Assembly (NCBI RefSeq): GCF_000340475.1
Contig: NZ_CM001792.1
Span: 3,709,253 to 3,773,252, forward strand
Reading direction: 5' to 3'
Length of the DNA stretch: 64,000 nucleotides
Source of the DNA: Oceanobacillus kimchii X50
Lineage (GTDB): Bacteria; Bacillota; Bacilli; Bacillales; Amphibacillaceae
Made by a program: the position numbers and the translations under genes
Notes under the pieces: generated by a model
Database searches by the model: none
Told to the model about the DNA's origin: nothing
What the model saw: only the letters and a program-made list of their open reading frames with translations
In this document: positions 8,726 to 17,144 of the stretch, piece by piece
How the letters are laid out: each line of letters begins with the position of its first letter
Position numbering within the stretch: position 1 is the stretch's first letter

Positions 8726-9547
8726 TTATTCTTTTACAGATCCTGACGTTAATCCCGATACAATTCGCCGTTGGAAGATTAATACAAGTACTACAATGGG
8801 AATCGTTACAATCACCGTCGCAGCTGAAATATCTCCCCATGGAATTGAAAATTCACTTTGGTACATGGAAATTCCAACGGGTACTGTCCGCCACTGGTCA
8901 TCACTATTAATCGTTAAGGCAAATAGATATTCATTCCACGCAGCAATAAATACGAGAATTCCCGTCGTAAATATACCAGGTGTTGCAAGAGGTAAAATAA
9001 TTTTTCGAAAGGTCTGAAATGGACTGGCACCGTCTAACTTCGCTGATTCCTCCAATTCATATGGTATCTTCTTAAAGAAAGTAGAAAGAATCCAAATAGC
9101 TAGCGGTAAACTAATCGTAATATATGGAATAATTAATCCTAAGTAACTATTTCTTAACCCGAGGTTTGTCACTAAATTAAACATCGGTGATATAATCGCA
9201 ATTTGGGGAAACATCGATGCTGCTAAAACTAGCCCTAAAATTAATCCTTTTCCTTTGATTGGCAGTCTTGTAACGGCATACGCCGTAAATGCTGCAAAAG
9301 TTAGTGACAATACCGTCGTTAACATCGAGACGACATAACTATTTAACATATATCTTAATAACGGACGATTCGTTAATGCAGCTTCATAAGATGATAACGT
9401 TGGATTACTCGTAAACCATTTAAAAGAAGAAAAAATTTCATTAACTGGTTTTATCGATGTTAAGAAAACCCAAATAAATGGGAACATCACTAAAAACACA
9501 AAAACTACTAAGAAAATATAAAAACCAACTGTACCTCGTTTTTTCAT
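8726..9547 (-). CDS. Carbohydrate ABC transporter permease (MalG type)
   Basis: Inner-membrane permease of a CUT1 sugar importer, about 273 aa with six helices. The cytoplasmic EAA loop that contacts the ATPase is EESAKLDGASPFQTFRKIILP (around residues 185-205). The start at ATG 9547 (MKKRGTVGF) is preferred because AAGGAGGAG stands before it with normal spacing; a longer frame from 9580 would overlap the upstream permease gene. It partners the MalF-type permease and the lipoprotein receptor. No ATPase gene is present in the operon, so a shared ATPase of the MsmX type encoded elsewhere probably drives it. Confidence 0.94.
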   Translation of the reverse strand: MKKRGTVGFYIFLVVFVFLVMFPFIWVFLTSIKPVNEIFSSFKWFTSNPTLSSYEAALTNRPLLRYMLNSYVVSMLTTVLSLTFAAFTAYAVTRLPIKGKGLILGLVLAASMFPQIAIISPMFNLVTNLGLRNSYLGLIIPYITISLPLAIWILSTFFKKIPYELEESAKLDGASPFQTFRKIILPLATPGIFTTGILVFIAAWNEYLFALTINSDDQWRTVPVGISMYQSEFSIPWGDISAATVIVTIPIVVLVLIFQRRIVSGLTSGSVKE

Positions 9548-9560
9548 GCTACTCTCCTCC

Positions 9561-10886
9561 TTACTTCGTTCTACCTGCAAACAAGTCGGATCCTATTAAT
9601 TTGACATAAATGAAACTAATAATCGCTACACACAGGAAAACGATGACAGATAACACAGATCCTTCTCCAAAATTTTGTTGTGCGAACAAAGTTTTATACG
9701 CGTAAACCGATATAGATTCGGTAGCATTTGCCGGTCCACCGCCAGTTAATACATAGATTAAATCAAACACTCGAAAAGCATCTAACGTTCTAAATAATAA
9801 AGCTACAAGAATAGAGGATTTTAATAATGGTAATGTAATCTTCCAAAACTGTTGAAATTTATTTGCTCCGTCTACATCCGATGCTTCATACAACGATTGG
9901 GGTATCGTTTGTAATCCCGCTAGGATAAGCAAAGCCATATACGGCGTTGTTTTCCATACATCTGCGAGGATAATCGAGAACATTCCACCATCTGATGTGG
10001 ATAGTAGCCATGATGCGTCCGGAATGATATGTAGTGCTTCTAAATAATGGGCAACAATTCCAGATTGTCCATCAAAGAGAAATCCCCACATCATTGCTGC
10101 TACTGCTGTTGGAATCGCCCATGGAATTAATACGGAAGCTCGTATAATCCCTCTGCCTTTAAATGCCCGATTAATTAACAAGGCAATACAGACGCCAATC
10201 ACTAGCTCTAACGCTACTGTAATCACTGTAAAAAATGTTGTATTCCATAAAGCTCCCCACATTCTGCTATCCTGGAGATACTTGCCATAATTTTTAAATC
10301 CAATAAAGTTGGACTGTAAAATTGTTTCGCTGGTGGCTCCTGTTAAATCTGCAGTTTGTTCAATACTTTGGCTTAAGTTTTCGTCTGCTGTTACTTCTGC
10401 GATTTCCATCAGTGATGCTTGATAATGTAACAATTCATCTCGATAACGATTTGCAAAATCATTGTAAATCTTCTGATATTTAAGTTCAGAGTCCGTCACA
10501 GGCTGATAACTCATCAATAATTCATCGACTTTTTCTACTTTTTGTTTTGTTTCTTCGTCTGCCAACAGCTGCTCATGTTGATGGCTAATACCTACTTTCA
10601 TTTCCTCAATCTTAGCTGTTGCATCACTATCTACCTTCGTTGCCAAATCATCTAATTGGCTATTTAAGTAATAATGGTTATCTACATATCTTTCTAAGTC
10701 TATATTGGCACTAAGCATTAATTCGGAGCGATTGGGATCATTTAATCGATAATCGAACAAACTATTCCAAAACGACTGTGCAACTGGCCAAAGAACAACA
10801 ATACAAACGAGGATTAAAGACGGCAATACCATTGCATATCCTAATTGTTTCTCATTAAGCTGGAAGCCACGTTTATTTTTCTTCAT
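9561..10886 (-). CDS. Carbohydrate ABC transporter permease (MalF type) with extra domain
   Basis: Permease of a CUT1 sugar importer, 441 aa, compared with about 290-310 aa for most of the family. After the first membrane helix (about 15-38) comes an insertion of roughly 140 residues (about 52-192), hydrophilic, acidic and mostly helical. The usual 'GFKNYGKYLQDSRMWGALWNT' segment resumes only at about 196. The EAA loop YEASDVDGANKFQQFWKITLP is present near the C-terminal third. AAAGGAGG precedes the ATG by six bases. The topology would place the inserted domain outside the cell, where it could touch the substrate receptor. See findings. Confidence 0.93.
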   Translation of the reverse strand: MKKNKRGFQLNEKQLGYAMVLPSLILVCIVVLWPVAQSFWNSLFDYRLNDPNRSELMLSANIDLERYVDNHYYLNSQLDDLATKVDSDATAKIEEMKVGISHQHEQLLADEETKQKVEKVDELLMSYQPVTDSELKYQKIYNDFANRYRDELLHYQASLMEIAEVTADENLSQSIEQTADLTGATSETILQSNFIGFKNYGKYLQDSRMWGALWNTTFFTVITVALELVIGVCIALLINRAFKGRGIIRASVLIPWAIPTAVAAMMWGFLFDGQSGIVAHYLEALHIIPDASWLLSTSDGGMFSIILADVWKTTPYMALLILAGLQTIPQSLYEASDVDGANKFQQFWKITLPLLKSSILVALLFRTLDAFRVFDLIYVLTGGGPANATESISVYAYKTLFAQQNFGEGSVLSVIVFLCVAIISFIYVKLIGSDLFAGRTK

Positions 10887-10914
10887 GTTGTACCTCCTTT
10901 ACTTACTATCTATA

Positions 10915-10946
10915 AAGGCAAGATGAGAGAATCCCCATCTTGCCTT
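10915..10946 (-). terminator. Intercistronic hairpin between receptor and permease genes
   Basis: An 11-bp perfect stem (aaggcaagatg / catcttgcctt) with a 10-nt loop lies between the solute-receptor gene and the first permease gene. Without a long U-run it is more likely a partial terminator or a 3' stabiliser that keeps receptor mRNA in excess, as is common in such operons. Confidence 0.65.
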
Positions 10947-10959
10947 ATTAACTTTCGTT

Positions 10960-12276
10960 TTATTCATTCATTGCAGCTTCCATTTTGGTTTGCATATTTG
11001 TTGCAGCATCTTGTGCTGATTGATCTCCAGTTAACACTTTTGAGATTTCAATTTGCATAATATCAGAGATTTCTGGATAGATTGGTGTTACTGGACGTGG
11101 AACAGCTGTTTGTAACACTTCTCTAAACTCAGGGTTAGCAAATAACGAACTTACTGCTTGCACCTCTTCATCATCATAAAGTGCTTCGATTGTTGGTGCA
11201 CGACCCCCTTCAACTGCAGATATCTTTTGTCCTTCTGGTCCAGAAATAAATTTAACAAATTCCCATGCTTCTTCTGGATGCTCTGAGTATCGGTTAATCA
11301 TCGTCATCCAGCCGCCAAGTGCAGAAGCACTACCTGCATCTCCTGCTGGCATAGTTGTCATTTCTACATTGCCTACGATGGATGAACGTTCTTCATCATT
11401 GGAAGAAGACATCAAATATGGCCAGTTTCGAGCAAATACAGACTTTCCTTCAATCCATGCATTTTCTGTTTCAATTTCCATAAAGTTAAGTATATTGGAC
11501 GGTACAAAATCAGAGCCAACGACCTCTTTCATTTTTTCTAAAGCTTTCACTGTCTCTGGACTATCAACGACAACTTCATTATTCTCATTAACCACTTCTC
11601 CACCATATGAAGCGATAAATTCTATTGCATTTGTAATTAGTCCTTCGTATTGTGCAGATTGCATTAAGTATCCAAATTCTGTACCTTCTTCTCCTTTTAG
11701 TTCCTCTGCTTGAGCAATTAAATCATCCCATGTTTCTGGAGGAGTGTCCACAATGTCTGTACGGTAGTAAAGTACCCCAGCATCCGTATATTGCGGCATT
11801 GCCCATTGCTTTCCATCAAATTTTCCAGCCTGTACGGTGCCTGGAAAATAATCTTCCAAGTTAATTCCATCTTTTTCAATAAAACGATCTAACTCTAACG
11901 CATAATTTGCTTGTGCAAATTCCGCTGGCCAGATAACATCGGCATTAAACACATCTATTTCTGTACTTTGCGAACTGAATGCGGTTACATATTGATCGTG
12001 GGATTGACCTGTATCAGATGGCATCTCACGTTGTTCAACTTTAATATTTGGGAATTTCTCTTCAAATGCTTTAATAACAGCATCACTAGCAGGTGTAGTA
12101 TCGACTCCTCTTGCATAAACAATCGTTACCTGTTCTTCTTCACCATTTGCTTCTTCGCTGTTATTTGAATCGTTTTCATCTGTTGGTTCATCTGAGGACG
12201 AATTATTACATGCTACAAGAACTAGCATCAAACCAAGTAATAACAAGATTCCAAGCATACGTTTAGTTAATTTCAA
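10960..12276 (-). CDS. Carbohydrate ABC transporter substrate-binding lipoprotein
   Basis: Extracellular sugar receptor (438 aa) tethered to the membrane. The signal peptide with lipobox LVAC (Cys 23) is followed by an Asn/Ser/Glu-rich linker, then a family 1 extracellular solute-binding domain (VTIVYARG..., WDDLIAQAEELK..., FSS..AWEFVKFISGPEGQ). The ligand cannot be named. The start is TTG 12276, seven bases after AAGGGGG. It is the first gene of the receptor-permease-permease-dehydrogenase-dehydrogenase operon and has an operator-like palindrome 50 bases upstream of the start. Confidence 0.94.
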   Translation of the reverse strand: MKLTKRMLGILLLLGLMLVLVACNNSSSDEPTDENDSNNSEEANGEEEQVTIVYARGVDTTPASDAVIKAFEEKFPNIKVEQREMPSDTGQSHDQYVTAFSSQSTEIDVFNADVIWPAEFAQANYALELDRFIEKDGINLEDYFPGTVQAGKFDGKQWAMPQYTDAGVLYYRTDIVDTPPETWDDLIAQAEELKGEEGTEFGYLMQSAQYEGLITNAIEFIASYGGEVVNENNEVVVDSPETVKALEKMKEVVGSDFVPSNILNFMEIETENAWIEGKSVFARNWPYLMSSSNDEERSSIVGNVEMTTMPAGDAGSASALGGWMTMINRYSEHPEEAWEFVKFISGPEGQKISAVEGGRAPTIEALYDDEEVQAVSSLFANPEFREVLQTAVPRPVTPIYPEISDIMQIEISKVLTGDQSAQDAATNMQTKMEAAMNE

Positions 12277-12327
12277 CTTAAATCCCCCTTTGTTTTAACG
12301 ATTCCATTGTACAAAAAGTTCGTAAAA

Positions 12328-12341
12328 TGAAATCGTTTACA
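12328..12341 (-). promoter_or_regulatory. LacI/CcpA-type operator upstream of sugar operon
   Basis: TGAAATCGTTTACA differs at only two positions from the perfect palindrome TGTAATCGATTACA that lies before the neighbouring lacI-type gene. Both also fit the CcpA cre consensus TGNAANCGNNNNCA. It lies about 50 bases before the receptor gene start, where the operon promoter should be. Confidence 0.65.
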
Positions 12342-12399
12342 TTTTAGTTTATTATAACGTTTCTCTTGAAGTTGTCAACATGATTTTTTAATTTTAAGA

Positions 12400-13152
12400 T
12401 TATTTCCTTAAGAAAGCACCTTCTGAGTTAATTATCTGTCCTGTGATCCATGCAGCGTCTTCACTAGCCAGAAATGCGATTAACTTCGCTGCATCCATCG
12501 GTTGACCCACTCGTCCAAATAAAAATTTTGATTCCAATTCTTTTTTTAATTCTCCGTTCATCCACCCTGTATCGGTAGGGCCTGGATTTACCGCGTTAAC
12601 TGTTATACCCAGGTGGGCAACTTCTGCTGAGAGTGACAATGTAAATGCTGATATGGCTCCTTTTGTAGCTACGTATGCAAGTTCATCGATCATTGGACCT
12701 TGAAATTGACCCGATGTAAGGTTAATAATTCTGCCTTGCTTATGTCCCTCCATCTCTAATTGACGTGCAAATGCTACGCTTAACATCATCGTTTGACGCA
12801 TATTGACTTGATAGTGCTTGTCAATAATCTCTGATGTAAGTTTTCTATATCCATCTCGAGTAGAATGTGCCGCATTATTGACTAGAATAGACGGTGTTCC
12901 GATTTTACTGGTTACTGTGTTCAATATATTCTTATAAGCATATATTTCAAACAAGTTAACCTCCATAGACTCACATACTACACCTTTATTTCTAATTTCT
13001 TTTTGAAACACATAAGCCCAATTGTCTTTCGATTGATAGTGAGTAAAAAAGATAGAACAACCTTGTTCCGCCAACTTTCTGCATGCCGCAGCCCCAATAC
13101 CATTTCCATGACTTACACCTGTAACAACAGCTATTTGTCCTGTAATAGTCAT
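12400..13152 (-). CDS. Short-chain dehydrogenase/reductase (SDR)
   Basis: A 250-aa NAD(P)-dependent oxidoreductase of the classical SDR type. The cofactor loop reads VTGVSHGNGIG (about 10-20), NNAAHS is the central structural motif, and the catalytic pair is Y-x3-K in LAYVATKGAIS (about 157-167), with NPGPTDT after it. The stop of the upstream lacI-type gene overlaps its AGGAGGAG ribosome site, so the two are co-transcribed and coupled. The substrate is probably a sugar derivative related to the neighbouring transporter, which is inference from context. Annotation as a 3-oxoacyl-ACP reductase would be possible by similarity alone but is less likely here. Confidence 0.9.
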   Translation of the reverse strand: MTITGQIAVVTGVSHGNGIGAAACRKLAEQGCSIFFTHYQSKDNWAYVFQKEIRNKGVVCESMEVNLFEIYAYKNILNTVTSKIGTPSILVNNAAHSTRDGYRKLTSEIIDKHYQVNMRQTMMLSVAFARQLEMEGHKQGRIINLTSGQFQGPMIDELAYVATKGAISAFTLSLSAEVAHLGITVNAVNPGPTDTGWMNGELKKELESKFLFGRVGQPMDAAKLIAFLASEDAAWITGQIINSEGAFLRK

Positions 13153-13158
13153 CTCCTC

Positions 13159-14142
13159 CTATGTAGACTCTCGAATAATTAATTCATGCTCTAATAAACG
13201 ACTTTCTACTTTTTCTCCACGAATTTTTGCTATAATCATCTCTGCAGATATACTTCCCATTCGGTACATCGGTTGTGCTATTGTCGTTAATGTTGGATAT
13301 GTCATATTGGAAAAACTAATCTTATCAAAGCCTATAATTGCAATTTCATCTGGAACGGAGAGGCCCGCCTCGTGTATTTCCTTTAGTGCACCTATCGCAA
13401 AGACATCTGATACTGCAAAAACAGCATCTGGCTTTTCTTGTTGTTCCAAAAGCATTCGCATCGCTTGTTGACCATTTTCAAAGCTTAACCCTTTTATATT
13501 ATACATATAACTCGGATTAACAGAACGACCATATTCTCTGAAAGCTCTTTCATATCCTGCCCGACGTTCTCTGGCATATAAAAATTTTTCCTCTGAGTTA
13601 ATAAGGGCGATTCGTTGTCTACCAATCTTTATTAAATGCTTTACTGCTTGATAAGCAGCTAATTCATTATTTATAGATACATAGGAAATTAACCCATCCT
13701 TATCAAACTCACTACACTGTACAATCGGATGTTGATCTGCTAATTGTAATACATTATTTCGATTAATCGTAGGGTCCATTAAAATAATCCCATCTGCCAT
13801 TCTGTTTCGAACAAGATTAAAATAAATCGCTTCTCGTTGCGGATTAGAGTCAGTCTCGCATAGCATTATATTATATCCTTCTTTAATCGCTGTATCTTCA
13901 ATACCATTAATAATCTCAGTGTAAAATGGGTTGGCGATGCTAGGAATAAGAACTAATAATAAACGACTTTCTGAATTACGTAAGTTTCTACCTAATACGC
14001 TAGGCTCATAATTCAACGCTATTATCGCTTGTTCCACTTTTGATCGAGTAACTTCTCTCACTTGATGACGATTATTAAGAACACGAGAAACAGTTGCTAC
14101 AGAAACACCTGCTTTTTTTGCTACTTCTAGAATCGTTGCCAA
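13159..14142 (-). CDS. LacI family transcriptional regulator
   Basis: A 327-aa repressor with an N-terminal LacI helix-turn-helix (ATILEVAKKAGVSVATVSRVLNN, residues 2-24) and a periplasmic-binding-like sensor domain for a sugar effector. The start is TTG 14142: it gives the standard N-terminus and lies just after AAGGGGGG. A frame open back to 14205 would add 21 unrelated residues and read through the operator. A perfect palindrome at 14160-14173 suggests autoregulation, and a near copy before the receptor gene suggests control of the transport operon. It forms a two-gene unit with the SDR gene. Confidence 0.94.
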   Translation of the reverse strand: MATILEVAKKAGVSVATVSRVLNNRHQVREVTRSKVEQAIIALNYEPSVLGRNLRNSESRLLLVLIPSIANPFYTEIINGIEDTAIKEGYNIMLCETDSNPQREAIYFNLVRNRMADGIILMDPTINRNNVLQLADQHPIVQCSEFDKDGLISYVSINNELAAYQAVKHLIKIGRQRIALINSEEKFLYARERRAGYERAFREYGRSVNPSYMYNIKGLSFENGQQAMRMLLEQQEKPDAVFAVSDVFAIGALKEIHEAGLSVPDEIAIIGFDKISFSNMTYPTLTTIAQPMYRMGSISAEMIIAKIRGEKVESRLLEHELIIREST

Positions 14143-14159
14143 AGAATCCCCCCTTATAA

Positions 14160-14173
14160 TGTAATCGATTACA
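14160..14173. promoter_or_regulatory. Perfect palindromic operator upstream of lacI-type gene
   Basis: TGTAATCGATTACA, a perfect 14-bp palindrome, lies 18 bases before the TTG start of the LacI-type regulator. It fits both a LacI-family operator and the cre consensus, so autoregulation, CcpA control or both are possible. Confidence 0.7.
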
Positions 14174-14268
14174 AAAATTTTACTTTTTTCACCTATGTTT
14201 GTCAATTCAATTTTAGAATGCTTAGATTTCTATTCATACTAATTGCACTCAATTTATTCAACATAATA

Positions 14269-14304
14269 TGAAAAGGCTGATTTAAATCTACATTAGCCTT
14301 TTCA
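14269..14304 (-). terminator. Stem-loop after the RpiR-type gene
   Basis: A 10-bp perfect stem (tgaaaaggct / agccttttca) lies just after the stop of the RpiR-type regulator. There is no good U-run, so termination is only probable. Confidence 0.5.
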
Positions 14305-14311
14305 CAACTTA

Positions 14312-15175
14312 CTACTCCTGCATCTTCCCGTTTTGAAAAATATCAAAGTGCTGCCAGATATCTTCTAATACATTAAGGTGGGAATGTATATCTTCTTGCT
14401 TTTCTTTACCCACAAACATAATTAAAGCATTAATTAAGCTTAATGGTGCAACAAAGGAATCAATCAGGGAAGGCATTTGGCTAGAAGCCGTAAGCGGAAT
14501 ATCAGCATAAGGTACTAAGGGTGAGAGCAAATTATCAGTAATCGCAATCGTTTTTGCGTCTTTCTTCTTGGCAAAGGAGAACATTTGAACCGTGCTCTTC
14601 GTATATCGAGAAAAACTTATTCCAATAACGACATCCTTTTTATTTAATTGATGTAGTTTTTCAGAAGAAATCTCTAATGATTGTAGTAACTCGACATTTT
14701 CTAATATCATTTCAAGATAATATTGGAGAAACACACCAAGAGCTGCAGCGCTGCGGTTTGCGATTATGTATATTTTTCTTGCACTTACTAAGCTTTCTAC
14801 CGCTTGATGAAATGCTTGTTCATCCAAAGTCTCCATCGTTGTATGGATGTTTGCCATATCATCTTGAAAGACCTCATATACGCCCATAGGTTCTTGATTA
14901 TATACTTCTTGAGAGATTTTAAGTCTTTCCGATGTTGTAAGCTGTTCTTTGACCGAGTTCTGCAATAACTTGTGCATCTCTGGATATCCTGAGTAGCCAA
15001 GTAAAGTTGCAAATCGGACAACTGTCGCATCACTTACGCCTGCTTTTTTAGCCAATTTATTAACCGTTAGAAAAGGAACAGTAGATTGATTTTCTAGAAT
15101 ATAAGTAGCTATTTTCACTTGGGATTTACTCATTTCATCTATTTTTCCTGCAATTTGTTGGTACACATTCGTCAT
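14312..15175 (-). CDS. RpiR/MurR family transcriptional regulator
   Basis: A regulator of 287 aa with an N-terminal RpiR helix-turn-helix (FLTVNKLAKKAGVSDATVVRF, about 34-54) and a C-terminal SIS domain (about 120-260) that normally binds a phosphorylated sugar. The start is ATG 15175, seven bases after AGGAG; an upstream in-frame TTG (15193) precedes the ribosome site. It lies just downstream of a HemL-like aminotransferase gene in the same direction. That gene carries two RpiR-type operator-like repeats in its upstream region, so regulator and target are probably linked. Confidence 0.92.
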   Translation of the reverse strand: MTNVYQQIAGKIDEMSKSQVKIATYILENQSTVPFLTVNKLAKKAGVSDATVVRFATLLGYSGYPEMHKLLQNSVKEQLTTSERLKISQEVYNQEPMGVYEVFQDDMANIHTTMETLDEQAFHQAVESLVSARKIYIIANRSAAALGVFLQYYLEMILENVELLQSLEISSEKLHQLNKKDVVIGISFSRYTKSTVQMFSFAKKKDAKTIAITDNLLSPLVPYADIPLTASSQMPSLIDSFVAPLSLINALIMFVGKEKQEDIHSHLNVLEDIWQHFDIFQNGKMQE

Positions 15176-15222
15176 AAACATACTCCTTTTCAATCGTTTC
15201 TATATTTTATTTTAACGTATTA

Positions 15223-15257
15223 AAGCCCTGAACAAAATAGAATTTGATCTAGGGCTT
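15223..15257 (-). terminator. Weak stem-loop after the aminotransferase gene
   Basis: A 7-bp stem (aagccct / agggctt) with a 21-nt loop lies after the stop of the aminotransferase gene. It has no U-run and may only attenuate transcription into the RpiR-type gene. Confidence 0.35.
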
Positions 15258-15274
15258 CTGGACGCTTCAACAGT

Positions 15275-16639
15275 CTATTTATTTAATACTCTTCTAATCG
15301 CCTCTTTATGTGCTTTTACTGTACGTTCAATATCTTCTTCCGTATGCACAATAGACATGGAATAACGATTTAAGGGCTTTGTGTAAATTCCTAATTCCAA
15401 TAGCTTATAATCAATTTCTTTTCTCAATTGCAAATTGGCTTTTTCAAGATCACGATAGTTTTTTATTGGACCTTCTGCTATAACAATATTAAAAATACTG
15501 CCTTCACCAATTGTCTGCATGATAATTCCATGCTCCTTATAAGCTCTCTCAAGCTGTTCACGTAAAGCATAGGTTATCGCAAACAATTCATCCATTGTTC
15601 CTTCCTTTTCCAATTCATTTATCGTTGCCAAACCAGCAGCGACTATCAATGGGTGACCATTATATGTTCCGCTATGATAAAGCGGCTCTTGTTTATTGGA
15701 ATTGTCCATACCAGCGGTTAATATATCACGTCCGTCTCTAGCTGAAGTAATCATCATAATCTCTTTTTTTCCTCCAACAGCACCCACAGGAAATCCTCCA
15801 CCAAGAACTTTACCGAGTGCTGTAATATCAGGAGTAATTCCATAAATTTCTTGAGCTCCTCCGAGCGATAATCGAAATCCAGTTTTCACTTCATCGAAAA
15901 TAAGTAATATACCAAGTTCTGCTGTTATCTTACGTAGTCCATCCATAAATTCCTGATCAGCAGGAATAAATCCACTTTGTATTGGCTCTAAAATAGTACA
16001 TGCCAATTCATCCGCATGTGCTCGTAAAATCTTCTCCGTTGATTCTAAATCGTTGAATGGTAAAACAATCGTATTTTCTAAATAATAATCTGGAAGTCCC
16101 CTTGATTCACCTATTGCTCTTGGTTCTGTTTGATCACCGGCTAGTTCCATATCAGGATTTACACTAACCAACACTTGGTCATACCCACCATGATAATGAC
16201 CTTCAAACTTTGCAATTTTTGATTTTCCGGTAAAAGCGACTGCTGTGCGAATGGCAAGTAAGGTTGCTTCCAAACCAGAATTTGTATAGCGTACCATTTC
16301 AATGCTCGGATATAACTCTATCAATTTCTCTGCCATTATCGTTTCCAGTTTATGGGGTGTACCAAAAATAGTAGTACCGTACTCTATCATTTGTTTTGTT
16401 ACAGCCTCAAAAACTTGCTTATGGCCATGCCCTAATATGAGGGCTCCATAGCATAATAAGTAATCTATATACTCATTACCATCTACATCGTATAATTTAC
16501 TGCCTTTTCCCTTTTCCATTATGAGTGGATGTGGGTCGAAATATTTAATATTGGCAGTAACCCCTCCTGGAATTACTTCTGAAGCTTTTGAAAAATACTC
16601 CGCTGATTTTCTCGTTGATTCAGACAATGGTGTCATCAT
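15275..16639 (-). CDS. Class III aminotransferase, HemL-like (glutamate-1-semialdehyde aminomutase family)
   Basis: A PLP enzyme of 454 aa related to glutamate-1-semialdehyde 2,1-aminomutase. Visible are VIPGGVTANIKYFDPHPLIM near the N-terminus, GNEYIDYLLCYGALILGHGH, NSGLEATLLAIR for cofactor phosphate, IFDEVKTGFR, and the lysine motif ALGKVLGGGFPVGA. It is somewhat longer than HemL (about 430) and lies outside any haem gene cluster. Next to an RpiR-type regulator it is more likely a paralogue acting on another amino or keto compound. It starts at ATG 16639, with GGGAG six bases before the ATG pair. Confidence 0.85.
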   Translation of the reverse strand: MMTPLSESTRKSAEYFSKASEVIPGGVTANIKYFDPHPLIMEKGKGSKLYDVDGNEYIDYLLCYGALILGHGHKQVFEAVTKQMIEYGTTIFGTPHKLETIMAEKLIELYPSIEMVRYTNSGLEATLLAIRTAVAFTGKSKIAKFEGHYHGGYDQVLVSVNPDMELAGDQTEPRAIGESRGLPDYYLENTIVLPFNDLESTEKILRAHADELACTILEPIQSGFIPADQEFMDGLRKITAELGILLIFDEVKTGFRLSLGGAQEIYGITPDITALGKVLGGGFPVGAVGGKKEIMMITSARDGRDILTAGMDNSNKQEPLYHSGTYNGHPLIVAAGLATINELEKEGTMDELFAITYALREQLERAYKEHGIIMQTIGEGSIFNIVIAEGPIKNYRDLEKANLQLRKEIDYKLLELGIYTKPLNRYSMSIVHTEEDIERTVKAHKEAIRRVLNK

Positions 16640-16657
16640 TAATAGCTCCCTTTTAAA

Positions 16658-16702
16658 GAAATTATTATTTCATTATAATACATAATATGAAATAATAATT
16701 TC
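16658..16702. promoter_or_regulatory. Paired RpiR-type operator-like repeats
   Basis: A perfect 16-bp inverted repeat (16658-16673 and 16687-16702) is separated by 13 bases. Each arm is itself a quasi-palindrome, GAAAT-N4-ATTTC, so the structure reads as two operators centred 29 bases apart. A minus-strand TATAAT lies between and overlaps one arm. This is the expected layout of a repressor site for the nearby RpiR-type protein. Confidence 0.65.
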
Positions 16703-16797
16703 AAAGTCAATGGTTTTTTGTAAAAGGGTAAGCAATACTAATAAAATCTGTATTAAGCATAGTTATTCGTTCCCTTCAATAATAAATAATAGATCAT

Positions 16798-16840
16798 AAA
16801 AAGACAGCACTACAAGGTACATACCTCATAGTGCTGTCTT
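16798..16840 (-). terminator. Terminator of the rpsF-ssb-rpsR operon
   Basis: An 11-bp stem (agacagcacta / tagtgctgtct) is followed on the minus strand by UUUUUA, just after the rpsR stop. Confidence 0.88.
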
Positions 16841-16847
16841 TATAAAA

Positions 16848-17078
16848 TCATTCTGCAACGTACGGCAATAAAGCCATTATACGAGCACGTTTGATTGCGA
16901 TTGTTAATTTACGTTGATATTTTGCAGAAGTTCCAGTCACACGACGAGGAAGAATTTTTCCACGCTCAGAGATGAAACGTCTTAATAGATCAACATCTTT
17001 GTAATCGATGTGCGTAATTCCGTTCGCTGTGAAGTAACACACCTTACGACGTTTTGCACGTCCGCGACGAGCTGCCAT
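16848..17078 (-). CDS. rpsR: 30S ribosomal protein S18
   Basis: S18 (76 aa) of the small-subunit platform, where it pairs with S6. The sequence [16 protein letters not shown] and the later [25 protein letters not shown] are diagnostic. The start is ATG 17078, nine bases after AAGGAG; a GTG at 17096 would put six extra residues on the protein and overlap the ribosome site. A single Cys near the N-terminus remains of the zinc-binding type. Third gene of rpsF-ssb-rpsR, ended by a strong terminator. Confidence 0.98.
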   Translation of the reverse strand: MAARRGRAKRRKVCYFTANGITHIDYKDVDLLRRFISERGKILPRRVTGTSAKYQRKLTIAIKRARIMALLPYVAE

Positions 17079-17144
17079 ATTAATACACTCCTTCACTTAA
17101 AGATTTAATTTTAAAAAGTTTATCCTCTTTGAACAAACATTATA

